The position numbers were made by a program, and so were the translations under genes. Under the pieces are notes generated by a model, which worked only from the letters and a program-made list of their open reading frames with translations, searched no databases and was not told the DNA's origin. DNA of 64,000 nucleotides, from the NCBI RefSeq assembly GCF_964656455.1, contig NC_135719.1:7791163-7855162 (forward strand), written 5' to 3'. Positions 33,291 through 43,870 of this stretch are shown piece after piece (position 1 is the stretch's first letter; the number at the start of each line of letters is the position of its first letter). Source of the stretch: Halichoerus grypus. Its lineage: Eukaryota; Chordata; Mammalia; Carnivora; Phocidae.

Positions 33291-35380
33291 GAAGGAAAAA
33301 GGCTCATTCATGTAATCAGCACATCACAGGATCTGCTGCATGGGCTCATCAGGGGATTAAGTGAGACGGTGTTTGCAAAGAGTCAGCAGGGCGTTTGGCA
33401 AATTGTTAAGTTCTTAGTAGACGTCATCTACCAATTATTGTTGTTATAATTATTGTCCTATTTATTATTGTTAACATTTCCAGGTACTAATAAAGGGCAA
33501 ACAAAGTATTATATGGAGAGGCTCGTTCTAACGTGGAACGGAGAGGAAGATGGCTGAGGGAAATAGCATTAGAATCAGACACTGAGGGATGGGACACCAA
33601 CAGCAAACAACAACAAGCAAATGCAATGCAGACATCCCTTCAAAAGCCCACACATTGTTAGGTTGGACTTGATGAGCGTCTGACTCCCTGAATGACTGCA
33701 AGCATTCCAAGAAGCTTCCCAACCCTTAGTATCACTTCCATTGGCCCATAACCTCCTTTAAAATCCCTCGCTGGAGAATTATTCTTCTGGATAAGACAAA
33801 GCCATCACCCAGAAGGATGTGGGGCCCAACCATGCTGCCTGTTCCCCTGTGATGGTTCTCGGTAGCAGTGATGTGAAGCCTAGTCCTTTGGGGAGGAGCC
33901 AGGCCAGTGGGAAGCGGACTGGGTTATGTGATGATGCTGCCCTCCAGGGTCAGGCTTTGAGCAGCTTCCACGGAGTGAATCCCACGGCTTAGGCACTGAG
34001 GGGTTAGTCCTGTGTGGGAGGGTGCTGAAGGAGAAAGAATGAGAGGATTCTGGCAAAATCACCATCCTCAACTGGGTTTTTCCAAAAGCTGATCCCGAGA
34101 TTGGAGTGTGAATGGTTTGTTTAGTAGGCGATCCGTGGAAACATGGGTAGGAGAAGTGAGGCAAGACGGTGAAGGGGTGTTAACAGATAGGATACTGCAG
34201 TGAGCCACTGGGGCTCGGTCCCCTTAGGGGGGCAGCATAGGGTATCCACCAGACCTGTCCCACCCAGATGTGGAGGAAGCAGGGGGAGTTTCCAGCTCCC
34301 GTCCATCCGTGGTGCTGGGCTGTCCCCACGGGCATTAGCGCCCTGGCCACTTGAATCTTGCCCCTTGCACAATCCAAGCACGTTCCAGTGGGAGGGTGCC
34401 GGAGGAGTGACAAGTGTGCACAGGATGCCACCTTTGCGTGAGCTTGGGAACCACGCGTGTAGAGGGATATGGATGAGGCACCAACAGCAAGTTCATCCCT
34501 GACTGCAGATGGGATTACGGTGTTGCTGTAAACCAGCCCTCTTCATGGGCTGGTCTTTCTCTCCTGTACTGTTTCCCAGAAGGTATATTTATATTCCAGA
34601 GATATGAAATATGGTGTGGGGGAGCTGTGTAGATCTCCCCTCTCCTGCTTTTCAAAGTGGATGCTTAAACATTTCCTGTCATCTGGTGCGGTGAATGAGG
34701 GAGGGGGATGTGAGTCAAGACAGGGGAGGTGTGAACATGACAGTAAACTACAAGGACTTATTATTCCCCTCAACACTGGAGTTTTTGATTATGACTGAAA
34801 GGCATAACTAGGTGTGAAGAGTAAACGGAAACTGTTAAAAAATAATCAGTCCTTTTTAAACAGACTCACATTCTTGTGATCTCTATTTTTATTGGTTTTA
34901 GATTTACTCTACAACATAAATCATTAGAACTATATAAAGTGGATCAATCTATTTATTTACAAAATATTTAGAGATAGCAGTTTGTGTGCAGGAAGGGAGG
35001 GGAGTAGAGATAGATACGTGAGCTTTTTCCAATGAGACTCTCTCAGCTATAATCAAATATATATCCACTTGAAAAACAAGCAAGAAAAAAAAAATCCTAC
35101 AGAGATTACTGTACATTAAAACAAGGGAACTGTTTGCAGGGGCAAATTAGGGATAAAGCATGAATCATCATGAAACATAACGAGGGATGTTAAGAAGAAC
35201 AGACTAAAAATAATCTCTTTGTCATCTCTTTTCTGTTGTGTTCTCTTCCCTTTGTCCCAGCTGGGTGCTGTCTTTCTAGTGAAAGAAGAAAGACGGTTGT
35301 CAGTGTGAACACAAGTTGGGGAGCAGTGAGGCAGACAAAGAACTGAGAACTGTAGCCATACTATCACCTTCGTAATTTAC
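33291..35380. other. Unassigned stretch
   Basis: About 2.1 kb. A MIR 3' tail is likely at 33345-33440 ('ggggattaagtgagacggtg...ttggcaaattgttaag'). 34820-35010 is AT-rich. No coding exon is supported: the frames of 75-100 codons at 33.9-34.5 kb overlap on both strands. Confidence 0.4.
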
Positions 35381-35384
35381 AGTC

Positions 35385-35560
35385 CATAATCTTTTCAACA
35401 GATGCTAATTTATTGGGTCATCATCAAGAGTCTCGGGGCAGGGCAGCTAGTAAAATCCCTATTTTATGAATGAGGCAGCTGAGGCTCAGATGGGTTATAT
35501 GACTAGTTCAAATCACACAGCTAGGCAAAGGTAGGGAACTGGGGAAGGGCCCAGGCAGGA
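35385..35560 (-). mobile_element. MIR-type fossil
   Basis: 'cctattttatgaatgaggcagctgaggctcagatgggttatatgactagttcaaatcacacagctaggcaaagg' is a reverse MIR-type core. Confidence 0.82.
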
Positions 35561-36176
35561 TTTATGGCATAATGTCTAGAAGCCATGGATGTATATATCC
35601 TCCCCTACTCCCACTCCTGGGGACTCACAGCCTGATATCTTAAGGTGGCCATTCACTGATTAATTCTATCCCCATAGGATAGGAGAACAACAGAGAACAA
35701 AGTGTAATTCTTTTCCCCATGGAACTTCTGACACCTAGCTCATGATAGCTACCTGGTGGCTAAGCAGAGTCCATGGGCAGGGCAATTCATCTGAAATGCT
35801 AGTCCTGGAGGTGTGATGGGGTAATGTTGATCAATTCAGTGTTCTTATCCTGTTCCATAATGTGATCTGTCACTCTGTCCCAGAGTAGAGAGAGCAAGTT
35901 CAGATAATTGACTGGCTCTTGGGTGGATCGAGTAAAGGGAATCAGGGGGGTGGGGGCTTTGAAGTCCTGAAAACAGGCAAAATGATTCTATTCTTTAAAG
36001 AGAAGTTACAGCATGAGACAGGCTAGTGAACCAGTGATTCTAAACTGAGTTGCATTGGGGTAGGGTCTTGGGACTCTGGACTTGGGTGAAATAATAAGGT
36101 AGTGATGGGAAGGTAACAGAGTTACCACTTGGGGAGCAATGCCAAGGCCAATAAATAGCCATAGAATGCCATGATT
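35561..36176. other. Unassigned stretch before the L1
   Basis: 36010-36110 has a MER-like look ('ccagtgattctaaactgagttgc'). The rest is not recognised. The first copy of the L1 target duplication begins at 36177. Confidence 0.45.
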
Positions 36177-36191
36177 TAGGGCCAATATTCC

Positions 36192-36664
36192 TTTTTTTTT
36201 TTTTAATTTTTTTATTGTTATGTTAATCCCCATACATTACATCATTAGTTTTAGATATAGTGTTCTGTGATTCATTGTTTGTGCATAACACCCAGTGCTC
36301 CATGCAGAACGTGCCCTCCTCAATACTCATCACCAGGCTAACCCATCCTCCCACCCCCCTCCCCTCTAGAACCCTCAGTTTGTTTTTCAGAGTCCATCGT
36401 CTCTCATGGTTCTTCTCCCCCTCCGATTTCCCCCCCTTCATTCTTCCCCTCCTGCTACATTCTTCTTCTTCTTCTTTTCTTTCTTAACATATATTGCATT
36501 GTTTGTTTCAGAGGTACAGATCTGAGATTCAACAGTCTTGCACAATTCACAGCGCTTACCAGAGCACATACCCTCCCCAGTGTCCATCACCCAGTCACCC
36601 CATCCCTCCCACCCCACCCCCCACTCCAGCAACCCTCAGTTTGTTTCCTGAGATTAAGAATTCC
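36192..36664 (-). repeat. L1 3' UTR built of two related units
   Basis: Two segments (36204-36393 and 36488-36652) share the same order of motifs on the + strand: a CCCAGT/CATCACC portion, a long C-rich tract, then ccctcagtttgttt followed by a G/A end. A T-rich spacer (36465-36485, A-rich on the L1 strand) lies between and looks like an old poly-A tail. Both C-rich tracts (36342-36364 and 36598-36623) would be G-quadruplex-prone in the L1 RNA strand. Confidence 0.8.
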
Positions 36665-39600
36665 TCATATCAGTGAGGTCATATGATACATGTCTTTCTC
36701 TGTTTGACTTATTTCGCTCAGCATAATACCCTCCAGTTCCATCCACGTCGTTGCAAATGGCAAGATCTCATTCCTTTTGATGGCTGCATAATATTCCATT
36801 GTGTATATATACCACCTCTTCTTTATCCATTCATCTGTTGATGGACATCTTGGCTCTTTCCACAGTTTGGCTATTGTGGACATTGCTGCTATAAACATCA
36901 GGGTGCACGTACCCTTTCGGGTCCCTACTTTTGTATCTTTGGGGTAAATACCCAGTAGTGCAATTGCTGGATCATATGGTAGCTCTATTTTCAACTTTTT
37001 GAGGAACCTCCATACTGTTTTCCAGAGTGGCTGCACCAGCTTGCATTCCCACCAACAGTGTAGGAGGGTTCCCCTTTCTCCGCATCCCCGCCAACATCTG
37101 TCATTTCCTGACTTGTTAATTTTAGCCGTTCTGACTGGTGTGAGGTGGTATCTCATTGAGGTTTTGATTTGGATTTCCCTGATGCCGAGCGGTATTGAAC
37201 ACTTTTTCATGTGTCTGTTGGCCGTTTGGATGTCTTCTTTGGAAAAATGTCTGTTCATATCTTCTGCCCATTTCTTGATTGGATTCTTTGTTCTTTTGGT
37301 GTTGAGTTTGATGAGTTCTTTATAGATTTTGGATACTAGCCCTTTATCTGATATGTCATTTGCAAATATCTTCTCCCATTCTGTCAGTTGTCTTTTGGTT
37401 TTGTTGACTGTTTCCTTTGCTTTGCAAAAGCTTTTTATCTTGATGAAGTCCCAAGAGTTCATTTTTGCCCTTGCTTCCCTTGCCTTTGGCGATGTTTCTA
37501 GGAAGAAGTTGCTGCGGCTGAGGTCGAAGAGGTTGCTGCCTGTGTTCTCCTTTAGGATTTTGATGGACTCCTGTCTCACATTGAGGTCTTTCAACCATTT
37601 GGAGTCTATTTTTGTGTGTGGTGTAAGGAAATGGTCCAGTTTCATTCTTCTGCATGTGGCTGTCCAATTTTCCCAACACCATTTGTTGAAGAGACTGTCT
37701 TTTTTCCATTGGACATTCTTTCCTGCTTTGTTAAAGATGAGTTGACCATAGAGTTGAGGGTCCATTTCTGGGCTCTCTATTCTGTTCCATTGATCTATGT
37801 GCCTGTTTTTGTGCCAGTACCATACTGTCTTGATGATGACAGCTTTGTAGTAGAGCTGGAAGTCCGGAATTGTGATGCCGCCAGCTTTGCTTTTCTTTTT
37901 CAACATTCCTCTGGCTATGCGGGGTCTTTTCTGGTTCCATACAAATTTTAGGATTATTTGTTCCATTTCTTTGAAGAAAGTGGATGGTATTTTGATGGGG
38001 ATTGCATTGAATGTGTAGATTGCTCTAGGTAGGATTGACATCTTCACAATATTTGTTCTTCCAATGCATGAGCATGGAACGTTTTTCCATTTCTTTGTGT
38101 CTTCCTCAATTTCTTTCATGAGTATTTTATAGTTTTCTGAGTACAGATCCTTTGCCTCTTTGGTTAGATTTATTCCTAGGTATCTTATGGTTTTGGGTGC
38201 AATTGTAAATGGGATCGACTCCTTAATTTCTCTTTCTTCTGACTTGTTGTTGGTGTATAGGAATGCCACTGACTTCTGTGCATTGATTTTATATCCTGCC
38301 ACTTGACTGAATTCCTGTATGAGTTCTAGCAGTTTTGGGGTGGAGTCTTTGGGATTTTCCACATAAAGTATCATATCATCTGCAAAGAGTGAGAGTTTGA
38401 CTACTTCTTTGCCGATTTGGATGCCTTTGATTTCTTTTTGTTGTCTGATTGCTGTGGCTAGGACTTCCAATACTATGTTGAATAGCAGTGGTGATAGTGG
38501 ACATCCCTGCCGCGTTCCTGACCTTAGGGGGAAAGCTCTCAGTTTTTCCCCATTGAGAATGATATTCGCTGTAGGTTTTTCATAGATGGCTTTTATGATA
38601 TTGAGGTATGTACCCTCTATGCCTATACTCTGAAGAGTTTTGATCAAGAAAGGATGCTGTACTTTGTCAAATGCTTTTTCTGCATCTATTGAGAGGATCA
38701 TATGATTCTTGTTCTTTCTTTTGTTAATGTATTGTATCACGTTGATTGATTTGCGGATGTTGAACCAACCTTGCAGCCCAGGGATAAATCCGACTTGGTC
38801 GTGGTGAATAATCCTTTTAATGTACTGTTGGATCCTATTGGCTAGTATTTTGGTGAGAATTTTTGCATCCATGTTCATCAGGGATATTGGTCTGTAATTC
38901 TCCTTTTTGATGGGGTCTTTGTCTGGTTTTGGGATCAAGGTAATGCTGGCCTCATAAAATGAGTTTGGAAGTTTTCCTTCCATTTCTATTTTTTGGAACA
39001 GTTTCAGAAGAATAGGTATTAATTCTTCTTGAAATGTTTGGTAGAATTCCCCTGGGAAGCCATCTGGCCCTGGGCTTTTGTGTTTTGGGAGATTTTTGAT
39101 GACTGCTTCAATTTCCTTAGTGGTTATAGGTCTGTTCAGGTTTTCTGTTTCTTCCTGGTTCAGTTTTGGTAGTTGATACATCTCTAGGAATGCATCCATT
39201 TCTTCCAGGTTATCTAATTTGCTGGCATAGAGTTGCTCATAATATGTTCTTATAATTGTTTGTATTTCTTTGGTGTTGGTTGTGATTTCTCCTCTTTCAT
39301 TCATGATTTTGTTGATTTGGGTCATTTCTCTTTTCTTTTTGATAAGTCTGGCCAGGGACTTATCAATCTTGTTAATTCTTTCAAAGAACCAGCTCCTAGT
39401 TTCGTTGATCTGTTCTACTGTTCTTTTGGTTTCTATTTCGTTGATTTCTGCTCTGATCTTTATTATTTTTCTTCTCCTGCTGGGTTTAGGCTTTATTTGC
39501 TGTTCTTTCTCCAGCTCCTTTAGGTGTAGGGTTAGGTTGTGTACTTGAGACCTTTCTTGTTTCTTGAGAAAGGCTTGTATTGCTATATACTTTCCTCTCA

Positions 39601-40479
39601 GGACTGCCTTTGCTGTATCCCAAAGATTTTGAATAGTTGTGTTTTCATTTTCATTGGTTTCCATGAATTTTTTTAATTCTTCTTTAATTTCCTGGTTGAC
39701 CCATTCATTCTTCAGTAGGATGCTCTTTAGCCTCCATGTATTTGAGTTCTTTCCGACTTTCCTCTTGTGATTGAGTTCTAGTTTCAAAGCATTGTGGTCT
39801 GAAAATATGCAGGGAATGATCCCAATCTTTTGGTACCAGTTGAGACCTGATTTATGACCTAGGATGTGATCGATTCTGGAGAATGTTCCATGGGCACTAG
39901 AGAAGAATGTGTATTCCGTTGCTTTGGGATGGAATGTTCTGAATATGTCTGTGAAGTCCATTTGGTCCAGTGTGTCATTTAAGGTCTTTATTTCCTTGTT
40001 GATCTTTTGCTTAGACGATCTGTCCATTTCAGTGAGGGGGGTGTTAAAGTCCCCCACTATTATTGTATTGTTGTCCATGTGTTTCTTTGCTCTTGTTATT
40101 AATTGCCTTATATAATTGGCTGCTCCCATGTTAGGGGCATAGATATTTACAATTGTTAGATCTTCTTGTTGGATAGACCCTTTAAGTAGGATATAGTGTC
40201 CTTCCTCATCTCTTATTACAGTCTTTGGTTTAAAATCTAATTTGTCTGATATAAGGATTGCCACCCAGCTTTCTTTTGGTGTCCATTAGCATGGTAAATG
40301 GTTTTCCACCCCCTCACTTTAAATCTGGGTGTGTCTTTGGGTCTAAAATGAGTCTCTTGCAGACAGCATATCGATGGGTCTTGTTTTTTAATCCAATCTG
40401 ATAGCCTGTGTCTTTTGATTGGGGCATTTAGCCCATTTACATTCAGGGTAACTATTGAAAGATAGGAATTCAGTGCCAT
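36665..40479 (-). pseudogene. L1 ORF2 (endonuclease / reverse transcriptase), one frame break
   Basis: This frame encodes the enzyme of target-primed reverse transcription. It starts at 40479 with ATG and would be about 1,271 residues, close to the usual L1 ORF2 length of about 1,275. Endonuclease residues are seen at about N13, E42, D144 and N146 (GDFN), D204 (SRIDH), and D228 and H229 (SDHN). Reverse-transcriptase residues are D599 (SIDAEKAFD) and the FADD box at about 699-702. A Cys-rich C-terminal segment (CWRGC...HCWWEC) is also present. The frame changes once, at the three-G run complementary to 40264-40266. Upstream codons 1-72 are in one frame, and the remaining 1,199 codons are open to the stop at 36665. 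The break fits loss of one G. With the frame broken the protein cannot be made as one chain, unless the break is an assembly error or is bypassed. All catalytic residues seen are intact, so constraint ended recently. Confidence 0.95.
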
Positions 40480-40560
40480 TGTATTGCCTGTAAAGTGACT
40501 GTTACTGTATATTGTTTGTGTTCCTTTCTGGTCTATGTTGCTTTTAGGCTCTCTCTTTGC

Positions 40561-41453
40561 TTAGAGGACCCCTTTCAATATTTGTTGTAGGGCTGGTTTC
40601 GTGTTTGCAAATTCCTTTAGTTTTTGTTTGTCCTGGAAGCTTTTTATCTCTCCTTCAATTTTCAATGACAGCCTAGCTAGATATAGTATTCTTGGCTGCA
40701 TATTTTTCTCATTTAGTGCTCTGAATATGTCCTGCCAGTCCTTTCTGGCCTGCCAGGTCTCTGTGGATAAGTCTGTTGCCAATCTAATGTTTCTATCATT
40801 GTAGGTTACATATCTCTTCTCCCAAGCTGCTTTCAGGATTTTCTCTTTGTCTCTGAGATTCGTAAGTTTTACTATTAGATGTCGGGGTGTTGACCTATTT
40901 TTATTGATTTTGAGAGGGGTTCTCTGTGCTTCCTGGATTTTGATACCTGTTTCCTTCCCCAAATTAGGGCAGTTCTCTGCTATAATTTGCTCCATTATAC
41001 CTTCTGCCCCTCTCTTTCTTCTTCTTCTGGGATCCCAATTATTCTAATATTGTTTCGTCTTATGGTATCGTTTATCTCTCGAATTCTGCCCTCGTGATCC
41101 AGTAGTTGTTTATCTCTCTTTTTCTCAGCTTCTTTATTTTCCATCATTTGGTCTTCTATCTCACTGATTCTTTCTTCTGCCTCATTTATCCTAGCAGTTT
41201 GCGCCCCCATATTTGATTGCACCTCATTGATAGCCTTTTTGATTTCTACTTGGTTAGATTTTAGTTCTTTTACTTCTCCAGAAAGGGTTTCTCTAATAAC
41301 TTCCATGTTTTTTTCAAGCCCAGCTAGTATCTTTAAAGTGATGATTCTGAACTCTAGATCTGACATCGTACTAATGTCCGTATTGAGTAGGTCCCTGGCA
41401 GTCGGTACTACCTCTTGTTCCTTTTGTTGAGGTGATTTTTTCCGTCTTGTCAT
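40561..41453 (-). pseudogene. L1 ORF1 (RNA-binding chaperone), one frame break
   Basis: ORF1 protein is the trimeric RNA-binding partner of ORF2 in the L1 particle. Start at 41453 (MTRRKKSP...). The first part holds a coiled-coil-like heptad region (about residues 30-125). Then come the RRNNIRIIGIPE motif, usual at the start of the RRM-like domain, and the C-terminal domain with the STPRHLIVKL, DLSTETWQARKDW and MQPRILYLARLS segments, ending at 40561. Total about 297 codons. The first frame (152 codons) ends in TAA at 40997-40995. The second frame (144 codons) reopens with an ATG that overlaps that stop by one base (TAATG). The most economical lesion is one G lost from the G run complementary to 41007-41010, because the second frame already gives family-like residues just before the ATG. 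Another small indel in the neighbouring GAA/GAG repeat is possible. Confidence 0.93.
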
Positions 41454-41673
41454 TTTGTGCAGAGGAGAATAGATTAATGAGAGAACAAAATGCTAGCAGG
41501 GTAACAACGTCCCCAGAAAATAGACTCTAAACAAATCAGAAAAGACCTGAAGCAGTGGGAAAAGAAAGGGAAAGAGAGAAAAAAGAAAAAGAAAGAAAAA
41601 AAGAAAAAAGAAAAAGATAAAGATAAAGATAAAAACAAACAAAAACAGAACAAAACAAAACAAAACAAAAACA

Positions 41674-42208
41674 GAATGTGATCAAATATGATCAGGCTGG
41701 TTTATAGATCAGTGCCACACACTAGATTTTGGGTGTATTTTGGTCTGTTAAAAGAAAGTGTCTCCCAAAATTTTAAAGAAAGAAAAACTTATATATGTAC
41801 AAAAATAAGGGTTGATATGATGAAGGGATGGAATATGACTGTAAAGATGGAAATTATAAAAAATTTTATAAAAGGAATTGATAAGTTGTTTGAAAAAAGA
41901 AAGAAGAGGATTTAAAAAAAAAGAAAAAAGGGAGAGAATGTGATCAGGCAGGGGAGTAGAAAAAAACCATACACTAGAGATTTAGAGTATATTTTGATCT
42001 GTTAGAAGAAACTATCTCAAAATTTTAAAGAGAGAACAACTTATATATATATGCCAAAAATACGGGTAACTACTATGAAGGGATAGAATATGACTCTAAA
42101 AATGAAAAATAAAAATGTTTTTTTTTAAAAGAGGGATTGATAAGATGTTGGTAAAAAAGGGAAAAAGACAAATTCAAAAAAAAAGAAGAAAAAAGAAAAA
42201 AAGACAGT
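41674..42208 (-). repeat. Tandem duplication of about 262 bp in the L1 5' UTR
   Basis: Unit one (41674-41935) and unit two (41936-about 42208) share, in order, gaatgtgatca..., cacactaga/tacactagag, a 'tttggtctgttaaaagaaa' / 'tttgatctgttagaagaaa' block, 'aaaattttaaag', 'acttatatat', 'atgaagggat.gaatatgact' and a run of A/G. Several substitutions and small gaps separate the two, so the duplication is older than this insertion. It lies between the CpG-rich promoter end and ORF1. Confidence 0.88.
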
Positions 42209-42249
42209 TAAAAAAAATAATTTACTTTGAAAGATCAAGAATCATGGTA

Positions 42250-43304
42250 AAAAAGCCATGAATTCTATGTGCAGTATTCCCCTAGCGCTGGAGTTCTGTC
42301 GTTCTCACTGATCGGTAAACCTGGTCTTGGCTGGCTGTTCTCGCTGATCTTCTGGGGGAGGGGCCTGTTGCCGTGGTTCCCAAATGTCTTTGCCAGAGGT
42401 GGAATTGCCCCGCCCTTGCCCGACCCGGGCTAAGTAATCTGCTCAGGTTTGCTCTCCGGAGCTTTTGTTCCCTGCAAGCTTTCCGTACAGCTTTGGAGGT
42501 GGAGAGTGAAAATGGCAGCCTCCCAGTCTCCGCCCCGGAGGAGCCGAGAACTCGGGGTCCCGCTCCTCAGTGAGCCCCCAGAGAAAAGCAGTCACTCCCG
42601 TCTCCCCGGTCTCCGGCCACACTCCGTGCTCAGCCGGCCTGTGACCGAGCATTTCTATCTCTGGCACATGACCCCGTGTGGAGTCTCTAAACCCAGCAGA
42701 TCCCTGCCATGCACTCCTGCGCCGCTCCTCCCGGGGGAAGAAGGTGAGTCTCCCCGGGTCTGCCGGTTGGTCCCTGCTGGAGGAGCAGTGGCCCGACTGT
42801 GCCGCGGATCATGGTTTATGGCAACCCCGAGCTGAGAGCCCGCGCCTGGGCTCCGTCTCTGCAGCCGGCTTCCCCGCTCCGATACCTGGGAGCTCTGCCG
42901 CACTCAGGCACCCCCGGTCTTTCTGTGACCCTGAGGGTCCTGAGACCACACTGTCCCGCGAGGTTTCCACCCCCCGCTTAGCCACCAGAGTGACGTCCCT
43001 CAGCGGAGCAGACTTCTAAAAGTTCCGATTTTGTGCTCCCCGGCTCTATCACTTGCCAGAAGCGGCCGACGGAGGCCCCTCCCCCGCCGTCTATCCTCCC
43101 GAATATTGCCTCGGATTCACTTCTCCGCACGTCCTACCTTCCAGAAAGTGGTCGCTTTTCTGTTCAGAGAGTTGTTGCTATTCTTTTCTTCGATCTCCTG
43201 TTGAGTTCGTAGGTGTTCAGAATGGTTTGATCCCTATCCAGCTGAATTCCTGAGAGGAGACGAAATCCAGGTCTCCTACTCCTCCGCCATCTTGCTCCGC
43301 CCCC
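42250..43304 (-). promoter_or_regulatory. L1 5' UTR, CpG-rich internal promoter region
   Basis: The outermost kilobase of the element is GC-rich with dense CpG, unlike its surroundings and unlike older repeats in the window. Position by family is that of the L1 internal promoter. At the first bases of the L1 strand, the motif complementary to ccgccatctt (43284-43293), about 11-20 bases from the 5' end, matches the YY1 consensus that in human L1 sets the transcription start. CpG retention suggests little time for methylation-driven decay. Frames within it (60-128 codons) are not considered genes. Confidence 0.8.
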
Positions 43305-43535
43305 TAGGGCCAATATTCCATAAGGGAAACCTGGGCCACAATAATAAATAGAAGAAATGGGGTGGGGGCTGTAGGTGAGGATGAAGCTGAAGTGTCTTTA
43401 GTCTTTCCTGTGTCAAGCATGACTTGGTATGGGAGCCAAGAGGAGGAATTGTTAGTATGGGCCAGAATATCTGCTCAGAGCTATATTTATGATCCCACTT
43501 GTTCCTTACAAAAGCCCTCTAGTAGGCTTTATTTT

Positions 43536-43749
43536 TTAATTTATTTTTTTATTTTTAAGATTTATTTGTTAATTTTAGAGAGAGCATGAGCGAGTGGGGG
43601 GGAGGGGCAGAGGGAGAGAGAGAATCTTGAAGCAGACTCTGCACTTCTTGCAGAGCCCAACGTGGGGCTCGATCCCAGGACCCTAAGATCATGACCTGAG
43701 CCAAAACCAAGAGTCAGATGCTTAACTGACTGTGCCACCAAGGCACCCC
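43536..43749 (-). mobile_element. Can-SINE, older
   Basis: Tail 'taagatttatttgttaat', body with GA runs at 43579-43622, then 'gctcgatcccaggaccctaagatcatgacctgagcc' and head ending caccaaggcacccc. The duplication is decayed. Confidence 0.85.
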
Positions 43750-43754
43750 ATATT

Positions 43755-43870
43755 GACTTTATTAATTCTATTTTCAGTGAAGAAACTGAGACTCAGAGAG
43801 ATCATGTAATTATCCTTGGGGCACTGCTGATAAGTGGCAGAATAGGGATGAGAATCCTTCTGTCTAATGA
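43755..43870 (-). mobile_element. MIR-type fossil
   Basis: 'tctattttcagtgaagaaactgagactcagagagatcatgtaatt' followed by 'gctgataagtggcagaatagggatgagaatcc' is a reverse MIR core. Confidence 0.82.

Larger units (their letters stand above)
36192..43304 (-). mobile_element. Full-length L1 retrotransposon (7.1 kb)
   Basis: A complete LINE-1 on the - strand: 5' UTR (43304-41454), ORF1 (41453-40561), an intergenic spacer of about 80 bp, ORF2 (40479-36665), 3' UTR (36664-36205) and an A tail (poly-T at 36192-36203). It is flanked by a perfect 15-bp target-site duplication tagggccaatattcc (36177-36191 and 43305-43319). An unbroken duplication and two almost open ORFs point to recent insertion. The flanking sequence joins smoothly without the element. 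Its 3' end is shared with copies at 46.4 and 10.4 kb, which are both 5'-truncated. The protein products would bind and reverse-transcribe L1 RNA and can also move Can-SINE RNA. Each ORF has one frame break. Confidence 0.97.

Noticed and set aside
37329..37951. Plus-strand frames of 111-138 codons
   Set aside because: They lie antisense to L1 ORF2 and are shadows of it.
42373..43253. Several 60-128-codon frames near 42.4-43.2 kb
   Set aside because: They arise from the GC-rich L1 5' UTR, where stops are scarce by composition.
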